Shown: piece after piece, positions 1-9,189 of the stretch | How the letters are laid out: each line of letters opens with the position of its first letter | How positions within the stretch are numbered: the first letter of the stretch is position 1 | Origin: Micromonospora cremea | GTDB lineage: Bacteria; Actinomycetota; Actinomycetes; Mycobacteriales; Micromonosporaceae | Assembly: GCF_900143515.1 (NCBI RefSeq) | Contig: NZ_FSQT01000001.1 | Location: 2,842,690 to 2,906,689 of the forward strand | Direction of reading: 5' to 3' | Length of the DNA stretch: 64,000 bases | Notes under the pieces: model-generated | What the model saw: the letters and a program-made list of their open reading frames with translations, nothing else | The model's database searches: none | Told to the model about the DNA's origin: nothing | Program-made: the position numbers and the translations under genes

Positions 1-691
1 GGGGCAGCGCCACCGTGCACTACTCCGACGGCTCGACGGCGACCGGCACGCTCGGCTTCCCGAACTGGTGCTGTCTGGCGACGGACACCTACGGAGCCAA
101 GATCGCGGTGACGACCAACGGGAAGAACACCCCGACGGGACCGGCCTACCCGACCACGGCGTACCGGCTCTACACCGCGACACTGCGCGTCGATTCGGCC
201 AAGGAGGTGGTCGCGGTCACCCTGCCCTCCAACGCCGCGGTGCACGTCTTCGCGGTGGCGGTCGGGACCGAGGAGATCGTGCCACCGCCGATCGCGGACG
301 GCCAGTACGCGCTGACCAACGTCGGTTCCCAGCTCGCCCTGGAGGCGCCCGGGACCAGCGACGCGCAGCTCCTCACCGCCGCTCCGTCGAGCAGCGCCAG
401 CCAGAAGTGGTTGCTGGCCCGGCTCGACGACGGCAGCTACACCGTCAAGAACGCCAGCAGCGGCAAGTGCATGGACGTGTTTTCGAGCAGTACGGCCGGT
501 GAAGCCGTCGTGGGGCAGTACACCTGCACCGGCACGCCGAACCAACGCTGGGCGGTCAGCGGCGCAGCTGATCAGTTGACGCTCACGGCAAACACAGCGG
601 GCTGTCTCTGACCTCCAACGCTGATGGCAAGGTCGTGCAGGCCGCCGGAACCGGTGCGGCCCAGCAGCGGTGGAAGGCCACCGCGAACTGA
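1..691 (+). pseudogene. C-terminal part of secreted glycoside hydrolase with ricin-B lectin tail, frameshifted
   Basis: The gene enters from the left edge. Residues before about 95 resemble the beta-sandwich tail seen after catalytic domains of actinobacterial glycoside hydrolases (pattern DGST, LGFPNWCC, TLPSN, HVFAV). They are followed by a ricin-type beta-trefoil with QKW and QRW repeats. The open frame stops at 611, but the next frame carries the expected last lectin repeat (HSGLSLTSN to QQRWKATAN) up to a stop at 691. A single missing base near 590 explains this, so it is either a real mutation or a sequencing error. The protein would be exported and bind or cut polysaccharide; the catalytic family cannot be seen from this piece. 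Confidence 0.7.
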
Positions 692-789
692 GCGCAATCC
701 CCGAGCCAGTGCCGCCCACCGACGACCGTCGGTGGGCGGCACCGCGTTCGAAGCCATAGGCGGAGCTGCATCGGCGCGGGTTGCTCGGG

Positions 790-1188
790 TCAGGATCCGT
801 TCGGAGGGTTGGCCGGCTGCTGTCCCGGCCAGAACGGCCACTCCTCGAACGACCGGCAACGTCCGTCGTCGGCGAATCGCATGATCCACAGGTCCCGGTA
901 CTCCTGGTCGACCGGGCCGCCGTAGCGGACCTCCTGGCGCGACACCGCGGTGTCGCCGTCGACCGCGATGATCTGCCTGGTCATCTGGAACACCTCGTCG
1001 GGACCTTTGCGCTGCGCTTCCCACATCCGGGCGATGGCCGGCAGGCCGACGACGGGCGTCCAGTACGGCCCCTGCTGGTAGCTCGCATCCTCGGTGAAGA
1101 GCGTGACCAGAGCGTCCGTACCCGGCGTCCGCCAAACTCGCTCGTAGGCGGCGAGCCAATCGTCGACGTGCTTCCTGTTCATGGACAT
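790..1188 (-). CDS. SnoaL-like / NTF2-fold protein
   Basis: This 132-residue protein begins MSMNRKHVDDW and shows the SnoaL/NTF2-like pattern: an N-terminal helix (WLAAYERVWRTP), then LVTLFTEDASY, then GLPAIARMW, and beta strands ending in FEEWPFWPGQ. ATG at 1188 is preferred because a GCAAGG ribosome site precedes it; a longer open frame reaching 1332 has low-complexity content. Members of this family are small enzymes or ligand-binding proteins acting in the cytosol. No substrate can be assigned, and it stands alone with no operon partner. Confidence 0.75.
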   Translation of the reverse strand: MSMNRKHVDDWLAAYERVWRTPGTDALVTLFTEDASYQQGPYWTPVVGLPAIARMWEAQRKGPDEVFQMTRQIIAVDGDTAVSRQEVRYGGPVDQEYRDLWIMRFADDGRCRSFEEWPFWPGQQPANPPNGS

Positions 1189-1396
1189 CACCTTGCCATC
1201 CGGCGGGCGGCAGGCGGCGGAAACCGGCCAGCCGCGGGTCACGGACTCGTCGACCAGGGGCGGCGATCCAGGCCGCCATCGGTCCGGGCGGCCTGCGGGC
1301 GTCAGCCCGGGGCACCGCGCACGGGTCAGCACTCAAACGTCTTGGCGACTCCTCGGCCGCTGATTGTTGCCCTCACCGGCAGGCCCAGGGCGTCGT

Positions 1397-2029
1397 TCAG
1401 CCTGTGCGGTTCGGGTCGGTGAAGGCATCCCAGTCGTCAGCGTTCATGGGGAACGGCCCCCAGTGCGGCAGGTAGAAGGCTCGCCGCGATGGGTCGGCCA
1501 CCGTGAATGGCTTGAACTCCGGGTCCGCGATCACCCGGTATACGAACTCGGCCGTCGACATGTCGAATCGGTGCCACGGCTCGATAGCTTCCCACCGTGC
1601 GACCACAAGCCACCGGTCGGGCTCCACAGAGCGGTCCACCAGCCAGTAGTACTCTCCCTCAGTCTGATCGCTGCCCCACTGAATCAGCCCCGACCCCTTG
1701 TCGGGCTCGTACATCTCGTAGGGCGCCCACAACCGCGCGGACTCATTCCCGCCTGCCCACTGCCGACAAGAGGCCCACATCCCAAGCAGCGGCTGCGCGT
1801 GATCGTCGGTCGGCCGCAGAAGGTCAAGGTAGGCGTAGAACGAGCCGGGTACGAACCGCCGGCACAGCTCCTTGAAGTCCGTCGGCAGCGCCACGCCCAG
1901 CTCGGCCTCTACCTGATCCCAGCCGGCGCCATTCTCAGACTTGTGGCGCCATCCGGTCACGTCGATGATCCGGTCGATCCACGTCGGTTGGTCATTCACG
2001 GCCGGCAAAGTAACAGCACAGGCGGACAT
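1397..2029 (-). CDS. SUKH (SMI1/KNR4) family protein
   Basis: The 210-residue product has the SUKH-family layout: an N-terminal helix pair with WDQVEAELGVALPTDFKELCRRF, a central GSFYAYLDLLRP and WGSDQTEGEYYWL strand region, and a C-terminal FVYRVIADPEFKPF segment. SUKH proteins are best known as immunity proteins against polymorphic or contact-dependent toxins, but many actinobacterial copies are solitary. No toxin gene lies next to it. It may start at 2029 or at an internal valine; the function as immunity protein is inference. Confidence 0.75.
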   Translation of the reverse strand: MSACAVTLPAVNDQPTWIDRIIDVTGWRHKSENGAGWDQVEAELGVALPTDFKELCRRFVPGSFYAYLDLLRPTDDHAQPLLGMWASCRQWAGGNESARLWAPYEMYEPDKGSGLIQWGSDQTEGEYYWLVDRSVEPDRWLVVARWEAIEPWHRFDMSTAEFVYRVIADPEFKPFTVADPSRRAFYLPHWGPFPMNADDWDAFTDPNRTG

Positions 2030-2124
2030 CTCCTCGCCTGGTCGTCACCCGCCCCGTCCGGGCTGGCAGCGTTGAACCCGTCGGCCCAGCCCTTCACAAA
2101 GCAGGGTGGAGTCTTCGGCGCGGG

Positions 2125-3339
2125 CTATGCGCCTGGCAGCTCAACCCGGATCGTCGTCGGGCCGCCGGGTGGGCTATGCAGGTCAAACTGTCCGTCCAGT
2201 GCGGTGACCCTGCGGGCGAGCCCCTGCAGGCCGCTGCCGTGCAGGTCGGCGCCGCCGGTACCGTCGTCGCGTATGCACATCTCGATTCTTGCGTCCCGCG
2301 TCTCGATCTCGATGGTGATCAGGGTGGCTCGGGCGTGTTTGATGGTGTTGGTGATCGCTTCGCAGGCGACGAAGTAGAGCACGGTTTCGATCGGTCGGGC
2401 AGGCCGGACGGGCACGTCGTAGCTGATTTTGACGGGCGTCGCCGATCGTTGCGCCACCATCCCCAGCACCTCGTCCAGGGTGGTGTGGTCGAGTGCGGAG
2501 GGGTAAACCCGCCAGGCAACGTCCCGCAGCTGGTCGATGGCCCGTTGAACGTCCTCGTGCGCCTGCACGAGAAGTGCGCGCGCCTTGTCGGGGTCGCGGC
2601 TGCGGCGCGCCCGCCCGAGCAGCATGCCGAGTGCGACGAGGTGTTGCTGTAGCCCGTCGTGAAGGTCGCGTTCGATGCGCTGGCGTTCGGCGTCGACTGC
2701 GGCGAGGACACCGGCTCGGCTGACGGTCAGTTCGCTGATCCGCTGTTGCAGCGCCTCGCGGGTGTTGGATTCGAGCAGGCTGCGGGCCAGCCACCGATCC
2801 AGCGTGGCGACGCTGGCTGTCGCTTGCAGGTTCACCAGCAGCAGGGCCGCCCCGATGAGCCCCTGCAGCAGGAAATTGGCTGTGGTCATGGTGCCCGCCA
2901 CGAAGGAGCGCACCACGATGGCGGCGAGTACGGCGCCGAGCACGAGCAGGCCGGCGGTGAGCAGGCCGAGCGCCGCCGGCAGCAGGCGGGCGGCAAGGTA
3001 GCCGAGCACGCGTGGTCCGCTCGCCCGGACCGGTGGCGGGGGTGGTTTCGAGGCGATGACCGCCAGGCGGTGCCGCTCCCAGTCGGTGATCCGTTGGGCG
3101 TACCGGACGGTGGCGGTGCCGATGCGGCGGCGGGCCGCCGGCGCCGGCGAGACCGCGACCACGACGAGCCCGGCAAGGAGCAGGAACAGCACCTCGGCCG
3201 CAGCGGTGAGGACGCCGACCGCCACGCCCCCCACCGGCCGGCTCCACCGGGCCACGGCGCCGATCCACGACAGCCGACCGTGCGCGGCGCACTCTGCCAT
3301 CAGGCCGTCCCTCCATAGCTCATGACGTCTCGGATCCAT
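2125..3339 (-). CDS. NarL-type sensor histidine kinase, orphan
   Basis: About 404 residues from ATG 3339 (the frame is open to 3396). Membrane segments lie near residues 38-62, 115-145 and 152-178. A HisKA_3 dimerisation domain follows with the phosphoacceptor in ERDLHDGLQQH (His about 227), then an HATPase_c domain with the N box EAITNTIKHA and DDGTGGADLHGSGLQGL. It should sense a membrane or extracellular signal and phosphorylate a LuxR-type regulator, but no response regulator is adjacent. It follows the MMPL gene within about 60 bases and so probably is the last gene of a DedA-MMPL-kinase transcript. Confidence 0.88.
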   Translation of the reverse strand: MDPRRHELWRDGLMAECAAHGRLSWIGAVARWSRPVGGVAVGVLTAAAEVLFLLLAGLVVVAVSPAPAARRRIGTATVRYAQRITDWERHRLAVIASKPPPPPVRASGPRVLGYLAARLLPAALGLLTAGLLVLGAVLAAIVVRSFVAGTMTTANFLLQGLIGAALLLVNLQATASVATLDRWLARSLLESNTREALQQRISELTVSRAGVLAAVDAERQRIERDLHDGLQQHLVALGMLLGRARRSRDPDKARALLVQAHEDVQRAIDQLRDVAWRVYPSALDHTTLDEVLGMVAQRSATPVKISYDVPVRPARPIETVLYFVACEAITNTIKHARATLITIEIETRDARIEMCIRDDGTGGADLHGSGLQGLARRVTALDGQFDLHSPPGGPTTIRVELPGA

Positions 3340-3401
3340 GTCGTCTCGGATCGGTGGCGGCCGGTCACGAGCACCCCGTGCCCGGCCGCCACCCAACCTA
3401 G

Positions 3402-5666
3402 CTACCGGTCCGCGGTAGCCATGATGACCTGCGTGTCGGCGTCAGTGTCAGGCCGTGTGACATCGGTCCTGCGACGGGGTGCGAGGAATCGCGGGGCCCA
3501 CCAGTTCGCTTCGCCGAGCAGTCGCATGAGGGACGGCAGGACGACCGCGCGGATGACGGTGGCGTCGATCAAGATCGCGGCGGCGAGCCCCACGCCGAGT
3601 TGTTTGAACTCGACGATCGACAGGGTGGCGAAGATGCAGAACACGGCGACCATGATGATCGCGGCGCTGCTGACCGTGGACGCTGACGAGACGATGCCCT
3701 GCTCGATCGCCTGCGGGGTTGGTACGCCCCGCTGGACCGCCTCGCGGATGCGGCTCACGACGAACACGTGGTAGTCCATCGAGAGCCCGAACAGGATGAC
3801 GAACAGCATCAACGGTAGCCAGGACACGACCGCGCCGTTGGAGGTGAACCCGAGCACGTCCTCCGCCCAGGTGTGCTGGAACACCAGCACCAGCAGTCCG
3901 TACGAGGCAGCCACGGAGATCGTGTTGAGCAGGATCGAGGTCAACGCCACCACCACCGACCGGAACGTGACGAGCATGATCAAGAACGTCATGGCGAGTA
4001 CGAATGCGACAACCGGTGGCAGCGCCGCCGCCATGCGGTCGCGGAAGTCGGCATCGCTGGCGGTACGGCCGGCCACCGCCCACTCCGTGTCCGCCACGGT
4101 GCCGACCGTCTGCGGCAGCAACTCGGTGCGCAGCCGGCGCAGTGACTGCGTCGCCACGTGGCTGTCGCTGGCGTCGGCTACGCGGACGGTGACCAGGAAG
4201 ACGGTGCCGTCGGCGGACCTGCGCACGGTCGGGGGGCGGTCCTGGGCGAACTGGCTGTCTCCCTTGATCCGGGTGGAGAGCTGGGCGAGTTCTCGCTCTA
4301 CCGCCGGTCCGCCGGCGGCGTTGGTGCGGATCGCAATGACGTGGCTGGTGCCGAGGTCGTTGCTCGGGAACGCCTGCGCCAGGCGGTCGTAGGTGCGCAG
4401 GATCGGGATCGAGCGGGGCAGGTCGGTGGAGGTCGGCTTTTTGAGGTTCATGACCAGTGCCGGGATGGCGACGATGAGCAGCACTCCGACAGAGATCATG
4501 AACGTCGCCAGCGGCGCGCGCAGCGCTAGCCGCAGGACCGCCGCCCAGAGGCGGCTGCGGTCCGCCCTCTGGATTCGCCGGCCGAGGAAGGGCACTCGTG
4601 GCCGGTCCACCCACCGCCCGAGGACGACCAGGATCGCGGGTAGGACCGTGAGGGATCCAACCATCGCCACCCCGACGACCAGGATCGAGCCGGTCGCCAT
4701 CGAGCTGAACGTGTTGTCGCCGACCAGGAACAAACTGGCCATGGCGACCATGACGGCGACGCCGGAGACCAGTACCGCGTGCCCCGAGGTGCCGGCCGCG
4801 ATCTCGACCGCGCTGCGATGGTCGCGCCCGCGTGCTCGTTCCTCCCGCTCGCGACGTAGGTAGAACAGCGAGTAGTCGACGCCGACCGCCATGCCGATCA
4901 GCAGGATGACGCTGCTGACCATTTCCCCGGCCGGGAAGATGTGCGAGGCGAACTGTGCCAGCCCCATCGCGCCGGCCGCGGCCGACAACGCCAGCACGAC
5001 GGGCACTCCGGCGGCGATCAACGCGCCGAAGCTGAACAGCAGGATCACCAGCGCCACCGGCACGCTGGTCAGCTCAGCCTTGACGAAATCCGCCGCCAGC
5101 GTCTCGGTCAGCGCCTTCGCCAGGGATCCCGATCCCACCTGTTCCACCCACAGGTCGGGATACCGCTGCTGCGCCTGCGTGGTGGCCTCCAGCAGCGGTC
5201 CGACCCGCGCGTCAGCATCGTTCGCCGAACCGGTCATCTCCACCTCGACCAGCACCGCCTTACGATTGGGGGAGGTGACTGGGTCAGCGACCTTCGCCAC
5301 CTCGGGCAGGACGCGCATGCGGGCAGACAGGTCGATCGCCACCGCCTGCGCACGTTGGAGATCGAGATCGCCGGTCCGCGCCGTGATCAGGACGCTCTCC
5401 GCTGCCGGGGAATCCGGGAACGCTGCGGCCTGCTCGATACGGTCTGCGCGGGCCAACTCCCCGTGCAGGCTGTCCTGCGTGGTGGCCTTCACCGTGCCGA
5501 CCAGGCTGCCACCGACCACGCTGGCCACCACGAAACACAGCCAGGCCGTGATCGCGAGCCAGGGATGGTTGGAACTCCACCGGCCGACCCGCGTGGTGAA
5601 GGGCGCACGGACGGGATACCGCCGGCGGCGCCCCGCCGGTGCGGGGCCCTCAACACCCGGCGTCAT
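3402..5666 (-). CDS. MMPL family RND-type transporter
   Basis: A 754-residue membrane protein with the two-fold MMPL/RND plan: TM1 near residues 37-58, a large extracytoplasmic domain, a bundle of TM helices holding GVDYSLFYLRREREER, then a second soluble domain and a second bundle with GLSMDYHVFVVSRIREA. These D-Y motifs are typical proton-relay positions of MmpL proteins. Such pumps export lipids, siderophores or drugs. The start overlaps the stop of the upstream DedA gene by four bases (ATGA-type coupling), which indicates co-translation. Substrate unknown. Confidence 0.92.
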   Translation of the reverse strand: MTPGVEGPAPAGRRRRYPVRAPFTTRVGRWSSNHPWLAITAWLCFVVASVVGGSLVGTVKATTQDSLHGELARADRIEQAAAFPDSPAAESVLITARTGDLDLQRAQAVAIDLSARMRVLPEVAKVADPVTSPNRKAVLVEVEMTGSANDADARVGPLLEATTQAQQRYPDLWVEQVGSGSLAKALTETLAADFVKAELTSVPVALVILLFSFGALIAAGVPVVLALSAAAGAMGLAQFASHIFPAGEMVSSVILLIGMAVGVDYSLFYLRREREERARGRDHRSAVEIAAGTSGHAVLVSGVAVMVAMASLFLVGDNTFSSMATGSILVVGVAMVGSLTVLPAILVVLGRWVDRPRVPFLGRRIQRADRSRLWAAVLRLALRAPLATFMISVGVLLIVAIPALVMNLKKPTSTDLPRSIPILRTYDRLAQAFPSNDLGTSHVIAIRTNAAGGPAVERELAQLSTRIKGDSQFAQDRPPTVRRSADGTVFLVTVRVADASDSHVATQSLRRLRTELLPQTVGTVADTEWAVAGRTASDADFRDRMAAALPPVVAFVLAMTFLIMLVTFRSVVVALTSILLNTISVAASYGLLVLVFQHTWAEDVLGFTSNGAVVSWLPLMLFVILFGLSMDYHVFVVSRIREAVQRGVPTPQAIEQGIVSSASTVSSAAIIMVAVFCIFATLSIVEFKQLGVGLAAAILIDATVIRAVVLPSLMRLLGEANWWAPRFLAPRRRTDVTRPDTDADTQVIMATADR

Positions 5667-6484
5667 CGGCCATCCTCCGACCGGCGCGAGGTTCCGTACA
5701 CGCTGCCGCGTACGGCTTGGGTCCGGTTATCGGGGTGCCCGTACGGCTCGACAGGTGCGCCCGACCCGCATGGCTCGGGCTCGTTCGGTGCCGCTTCGTT
5801 GTCCCTCGCCGATCGCCCCCGGCGCATCCTGCTCAGGCGCGAAACGACGAAGTAACCCATGGCGAGCGCGCAGACTGCGATGACGACGTTCTGGAACGTC
5901 CCGACGTACGACTCGACGGAATGCCAGTTTTCCCCGAGCAGGTAGCCGGCCATCACGAACACGGTGTTCCAGATCAGACTGCCCAACGTGGTGTAGAGCA
6001 GGAACGTGGCGATCGGCATTCGCTCCACACCGGCCGGGATGGAGATGAGGCTGCGGAAGATCGGGATCATGCGCCCGAAGAAGACCGTCTTCACCCCGTG
6101 CCGGACGAACCACGCCTCCGTCTTGTCGATGTCGCTCAGCTTGATCAACGGCAGCCGCGCCGCGATCGCGCGGACCCGGTCCCGCCCGAGCGCGACGCCG
6201 ACGTAGTACAGCGCCACCGCGCCCGCCACCGAACCGATTGTGGTCCAGACGATCGCGGCGAACAGGTTGATCTTTCCCTGACTGGCGGTGAACCCGGCCA
6301 GCGGCAGGATCAGCTCACTCGGGATCGGCGGGAACAGATTCTCCAGCGCAACCGCCACGCCGGCACCGGGCGCACCGAGCCGCTCCACCAGGTCGGTCAC
6401 CAACCCGACCAGGCCGCCCGACGGCGCATCAGACTGCTGGGCCATCAGGCCGGCGTGCATCGACGTATCCCACAAATGGATCAT
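5663..6484 (-). CDS. DedA family membrane protein
   Basis: The 273-residue protein has the DedA/SNARE-associated signature: ENLFPPIPSELILPLAGF near residue 48, then GR(D)R, FGRMIPIFRSLISIPAG with its conserved arginine and glycine, and several TM helices. DedA proteins are thought to be proton-driven lipid (undecaprenyl phosphate or phospholipid) translocases of the inner membrane. Internal methionines at residues 9 and 14 could be the true start. It leads the operon with the MMPL pump and histidine kinase, suggesting an envelope-stress role (inference). Confidence 0.88.
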   Translation of the reverse strand: MIHLWDTSMHAGLMAQQSDAPSGGLVGLVTDLVERLGAPGAGVAVALENLFPPIPSELILPLAGFTASQGKINLFAAIVWTTIGSVAGAVALYYVGVALGRDRVRAIAARLPLIKLSDIDKTEAWFVRHGVKTVFFGRMIPIFRSLISIPAGVERMPIATFLLYTTLGSLIWNTVFVMAGYLLGENWHSVESYVGTFQNVVIAVCALAMGYFVVSRLSRMRRGRSARDNEAAPNEPEPCGSGAPVEPYGHPDNRTQAVRGSVYGTSRRSEDGR

Positions 6485-6597
6485 GCCGACGACGTTATGG
6501 ACTCACCGCAGCCCGGACCATGAGGCCGACCGCCGGCTTCGGAAGGCCAACCTCAACAGTCGGGTGCGGAAAACCGCACCCCTCCATCGAAAGACTG

Positions 6598-6807
6598 TCA
6601 GACGTCGACGAGGTCGTAGCCGGCCTCGTCGACCGCGGCCCGGACGGCCGCGGGGTCCAGCGGCGCAGCACTGGTGACAGTGACCCGCCCGGAGCCGAGG
6701 TCGACCTGGACGTCGTTGACACCGGCGATGCTGCTGATCTCGGTGCTGACCGAGTTCACGCAGTGTCCGCAGGTCATGCCCTGCACCTGGTAGGTGGCGG
6801 TGGTCAT
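6598..6807 (-). CDS. copZ: Heavy-metal-associated (HMA) copper chaperone, CopZ-like
   Basis: A 69-residue ferredoxin-like HMA domain with the metal loop GMTCGHCVNSV at residues 9-19 and a C-terminal EAGYDLVDV. The two cysteines bind Cu(I) for delivery to the P-type ATPase or to CsoR. It is divergent from csoR with two CsoR-type palindromes in between, so it should be induced by copper. The symbol is by family resemblance. Confidence 0.88.
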   Translation of the reverse strand: MTTATYQVQGMTCGHCVNSVSTEISSIAGVNDVQVDLGSGRVTVTSAAPLDPAAVRAAVDEAGYDLVDV

Positions 6808-6887
6808 CGGAATGCTCCTCTCAACACCCTCATCAGGCCCCGGAGGTATCAGCGCCAGAGGTCGTGGCAGGGATCGCCTGTCCAGGG

Positions 6888-6904
6888 ATACCTTGAGGGG
6901 GTAT
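6888..6904. promoter_or_regulatory. CsoR-type copper operator 1
   Basis: The palindrome TACCTTGAGGGGGTA (6889-6903) matches the TACCCC-N3-GGGGTA pattern known for CsoR. It sits about 80 bases upstream of the copZ start. Confidence 0.65.
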
Positions 6905-6925
6905 GTAACTCACCGCACCGTAGCA

Positions 6926-6940
6926 TACCCCCGAGGGGTA
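6926..6940. promoter_or_regulatory. CsoR-type copper operator 2
   Basis: TACCCCCGAGGGGTA is a perfect TACCCC-N3-GGGGTA palindrome ending 15 bases before the csoR ATG, so it suits autorepression. Together with box 1 it forms the control region between copZ and csoR. Confidence 0.8.
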
Positions 6941-6955
6941 CGCTATCCTGGTGCG

Positions 6956-7252
6956 ATGACCACACCCACTCCGATCCGCGGGTACACCGCCAGCAAGGAC
7001 CAACTGCTCGCGCGGCTGCGGCGCGTCGAGGGGCAGGTCCGGGGCGTCGAGAAGATGGTCGACGACGACCGGTACTGCATCGACGTGCTCACCCAGATCT
7101 CCGCGATCCAGGCCGCCCTGGACAAGGTCGCCCTGGGGCTGCTCGACGGCCACGCCCGGCACTGCATGCACGAGGGGGCCGCCGAGGGCCGCGCCGACGA
7201 GATGGCCACCGAGATGATGGCCGCTGTCGGCCGCCTCATGAAGCGCGGCTGA
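6956..7252 (+). CDS. csoR: CsoR copper-sensing transcriptional repressor
   Basis: The 98-residue all-helical protein has the family motif RLRRVEGQVRGVEKMV and the Cu(I)-binding residues of CsoR in the expected order: Cys in DDRYCIDVL, then His and Cys in GHARHCMHEG. ATG 6956 is taken because the operator ends just before it; a GTG five bases earlier is out of frame. CsoR binds the palindromes at 6.9, 9.05-9.1 and 11.85-11.9 kb in the apo form and leaves them when Cu(I) binds, releasing copZ, the MFS gene and the ATPase (by analogy). Confidence 0.93.
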   Translation: MTTPTPIRGYTASKDQLLARLRRVEGQVRGVEKMVDDDRYCIDVLTQISAIQAALDKVALGLLDGHARHCMHEGAAEGRADEMATEMMAAVGRLMKRG

Positions 7253-7606
7253 CCCTCCCGGCAATCGGCAGGTCGGCCAACCCCACGTGGCCCGCCCTGG
7301 CGACGCCCAGCCGCTGGACCGGAGTGCGGACTTCGCGCCGTCTCGCCAGGCTGCGGCAGCCCACGTGGGCGCCACCATTACGTCCACCGGCCGCGTCACC
7401 CTGGCAGGCACCCGTGACGACGAGATGCCGGCCGATCATGCATCGGCCGGCATTACTGCGCCCGATGTCGTGACGCGTGCCAGATCGGCGTCTGTTGTCA
7501 GGTCTCGTCACGCGACCGCTGCCGCGCCAGTCACGGTGGCCTCCAGATCGTCATGATGATCCTCCCCGGTCCGTGTCGTCTGTCATGTCGAGTCCGAACG
7601 GCTCGG
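7253..7606. other. Intergenic, no gene seen
   Basis: Between the convergent csoR and MFS genes I see no supportable gene. A short hairpin made of two copies of GCCGGC-CGATCATGCATCGG-type sequence at about 7428-7452 may terminate csoR. Confidence 0.35.
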
Positions 7607-9034
7607 TCAGCCGACCTGGGCGTTCTCGGGTTCGGTGACAGCCTGCCGACCAGTGGCGCGCGTCCGAAGACTGCTCGCGGCGATGACGGCCCCGACGGCG
7701 GCGATGACACCGGCGCCGGTGAACGCCGCCGAGTACCCGTCGGTCAGAGCCGGCAGGTCACCGAGCCGGTCCGCGCCGTACGAGGCGGCCACCGCCGTCA
7801 TCGCGGCCAGACCCAGCGCCGAGCCCACCTGGTAGCTGGTGTTGACGATCCCGGATGCGAGCCCACCCTCCTCAGGTGGAGCACTGGAGATGGCCGTGCC
7901 CAGCGAGGGGATGAACGCTAGCGACATACCCAACGCGGCCACGAGCGAGGCCGGCAGGACGTCCACCACGTAGCTGCCGTCCGGCCGCACGAGAGCCAGC
8001 CATCCGAGTCCGGCGGCCAGTACCGCCAGGCCCGCAACCACCATCGGCTTCGGGCCGAACCGGTTGATGGCCCGCGGGGCCAGAGTCACCATCCCGACCA
8101 TGATGAGGATGGTCATCGGAAGTAACGCGGCGCCGCTGGGGAAGGCGTTGTAGCCGAGGACCTGCTGCAGGTAGAGGTTGAGGTAGAACCACATCGGAAT
8201 CCATGCCGCGCCGAGCAGAAGCTGGGCGACATTGGCCGCGGCGAGGTTCGGGGTACGGAAGATCGATAGCCGCATCAGCGGCTCCCGGCGGGCAGCCTGG
8301 ATGGCCACGAACGCCACCAACGCGGCGGCCGCACCGGCGAGTGTCAGCCAGGTCTGGATGGAGTTCCATCCGACTTCCGGAGCCCGGACGACCGCGTAGA
8401 CCGCCGCGGCGAGACCGGCGGTGACGGTAAGCGCCCCGGCGACGTCGAGGGAACCGCGGCGGGCGCCGCCGGCGGGCATCAGCGCCGGGGTGGCGAGTAC
8501 CACGATCAGGGCGATGGGGATGTTGATGTAGAACACCCACGGCCAGCTGAGGTACTCGGTGATGACACCGCCGAGGAAGACGCCGGCGGTGCCGCCCGCC
8601 GGCGCCGCCGCGCCATAGAGCGCGAGGGCCGTGGTGAGTTCTCGCGGCTGGGCCCCGAAGAGCATCATCAGCAGCGTCAGCGCGGACGGTGCGATCAGGG
8701 CGGCGCCGACGCCCTGTGTGGCGCGGGCGGCCAACTCCACCGCGACGGTGTCGGCCAGGCCGGCGGCTGCCGATCCGGTGAGCAGGATCAGCCACCCGGC
8801 GGTGAACACGCGCCGCGCGCCGAACAGGTCCGACAGCCGACCGCCCAGCAGCAGCAGTCCTCCGAACGCCACGACGTAGGCGTTGAACACCCACGAGAGA
8901 TTCTCCGGCGAGAAGCCGAGGTCGTCCTGCATCTGCGGGAGGGCCACCCCGATGATCGAGGTGTCCATGATGACCATGAACTGAGCGAGCGCGATGAGCC
9001 CGAGGCCCCACCAGCGCTTGGATCCGTGTGACAT
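7607..9034 (-). CDS. DHA2-type (EmrB/QacA) MFS efflux pump with CsoR operators
   Basis: From ATG 9034 (preceded by GGAGTGGTGGAG) the protein has 475 residues and about 14 TM helices. TM1 contains MVIMDTSIIGVALPQ, the DHA2 motif D1 (MD-T-V-ALP), and motif A is GGRLSDLFGARRVF. Such pumps expel organic cations or drugs by proton antiport. Two CsoR-type palindromes lie directly upstream of the gene, so it appears to be part of the copper regulon, which is unusual for this family. Substrate could be a copper-ligand complex or a copper-toxified metabolite (inference). Confidence 0.9.
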   Translation of the reverse strand: MSHGSKRWWGLGLIALAQFMVIMDTSIIGVALPQMQDDLGFSPENLSWVFNAYVVAFGGLLLLGGRLSDLFGARRVFTAGWLILLTGSAAAGLADTVAVELAARATQGVGAALIAPSALTLLMMLFGAQPRELTTALALYGAAAPAGGTAGVFLGGVITEYLSWPWVFYINIPIALIVVLATPALMPAGGARRGSLDVAGALTVTAGLAAAVYAVVRAPEVGWNSIQTWLTLAGAAAALVAFVAIQAARREPLMRLSIFRTPNLAAANVAQLLLGAAWIPMWFYLNLYLQQVLGYNAFPSGAALLPMTILIMVGMVTLAPRAINRFGPKPMVVAGLAVLAAGLGWLALVRPDGSYVVDVLPASLVAALGMSLAFIPSLGTAISSAPPEEGGLASGIVNTSYQVGSALGLAAMTAVAASYGADRLGDLPALTDGYSAAFTGAGVIAAVGAVIAASSLRTRATGRQAVTEPENAQVG

Positions 9035-9049
9035 CTCCACCACTCCTTT

Positions 9050-9068
9050 TATGCCCCTAGGGGGTATG
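9050..9068. promoter_or_regulatory. CsoR-type copper operator 3
   Basis: The stretch 9050-9068 reads TATGCCCCTAGGGGGTATG, an almost perfect copy of the CsoR palindrome, placed about 15 bases upstream of the MFS start codon. Confidence 0.7.
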
Positions 9069-9086
9069 GGTAAGTGAACGAATGTG

Positions 9087-9101
9087 TACCCCCAGGGGGT
9101 A
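9087..9101. promoter_or_regulatory. CsoR-type copper operator 4
   Basis: TACCCCCAGGGGGTA is a perfect palindrome with a one-base centre. It lies between the MFS gene and the HMA-like gene at 9190 and could control both. Confidence 0.75.
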
Positions 9102-9189
9102 TGAGTTGTCAAGCGACGTCCAGCCCCGACTCGTGCTTGCCCTCCTCGCAGCCGGCGTCCCCCTCCGTACCATTCATGGGGATTCATCG

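Noticed and set aside
572..1336. 254-codon minus-strand frame over the SnoaL-like gene
   Set aside because: Low-complexity Arg/Ala/Pro content; the SnoaL-like frame explains the region.
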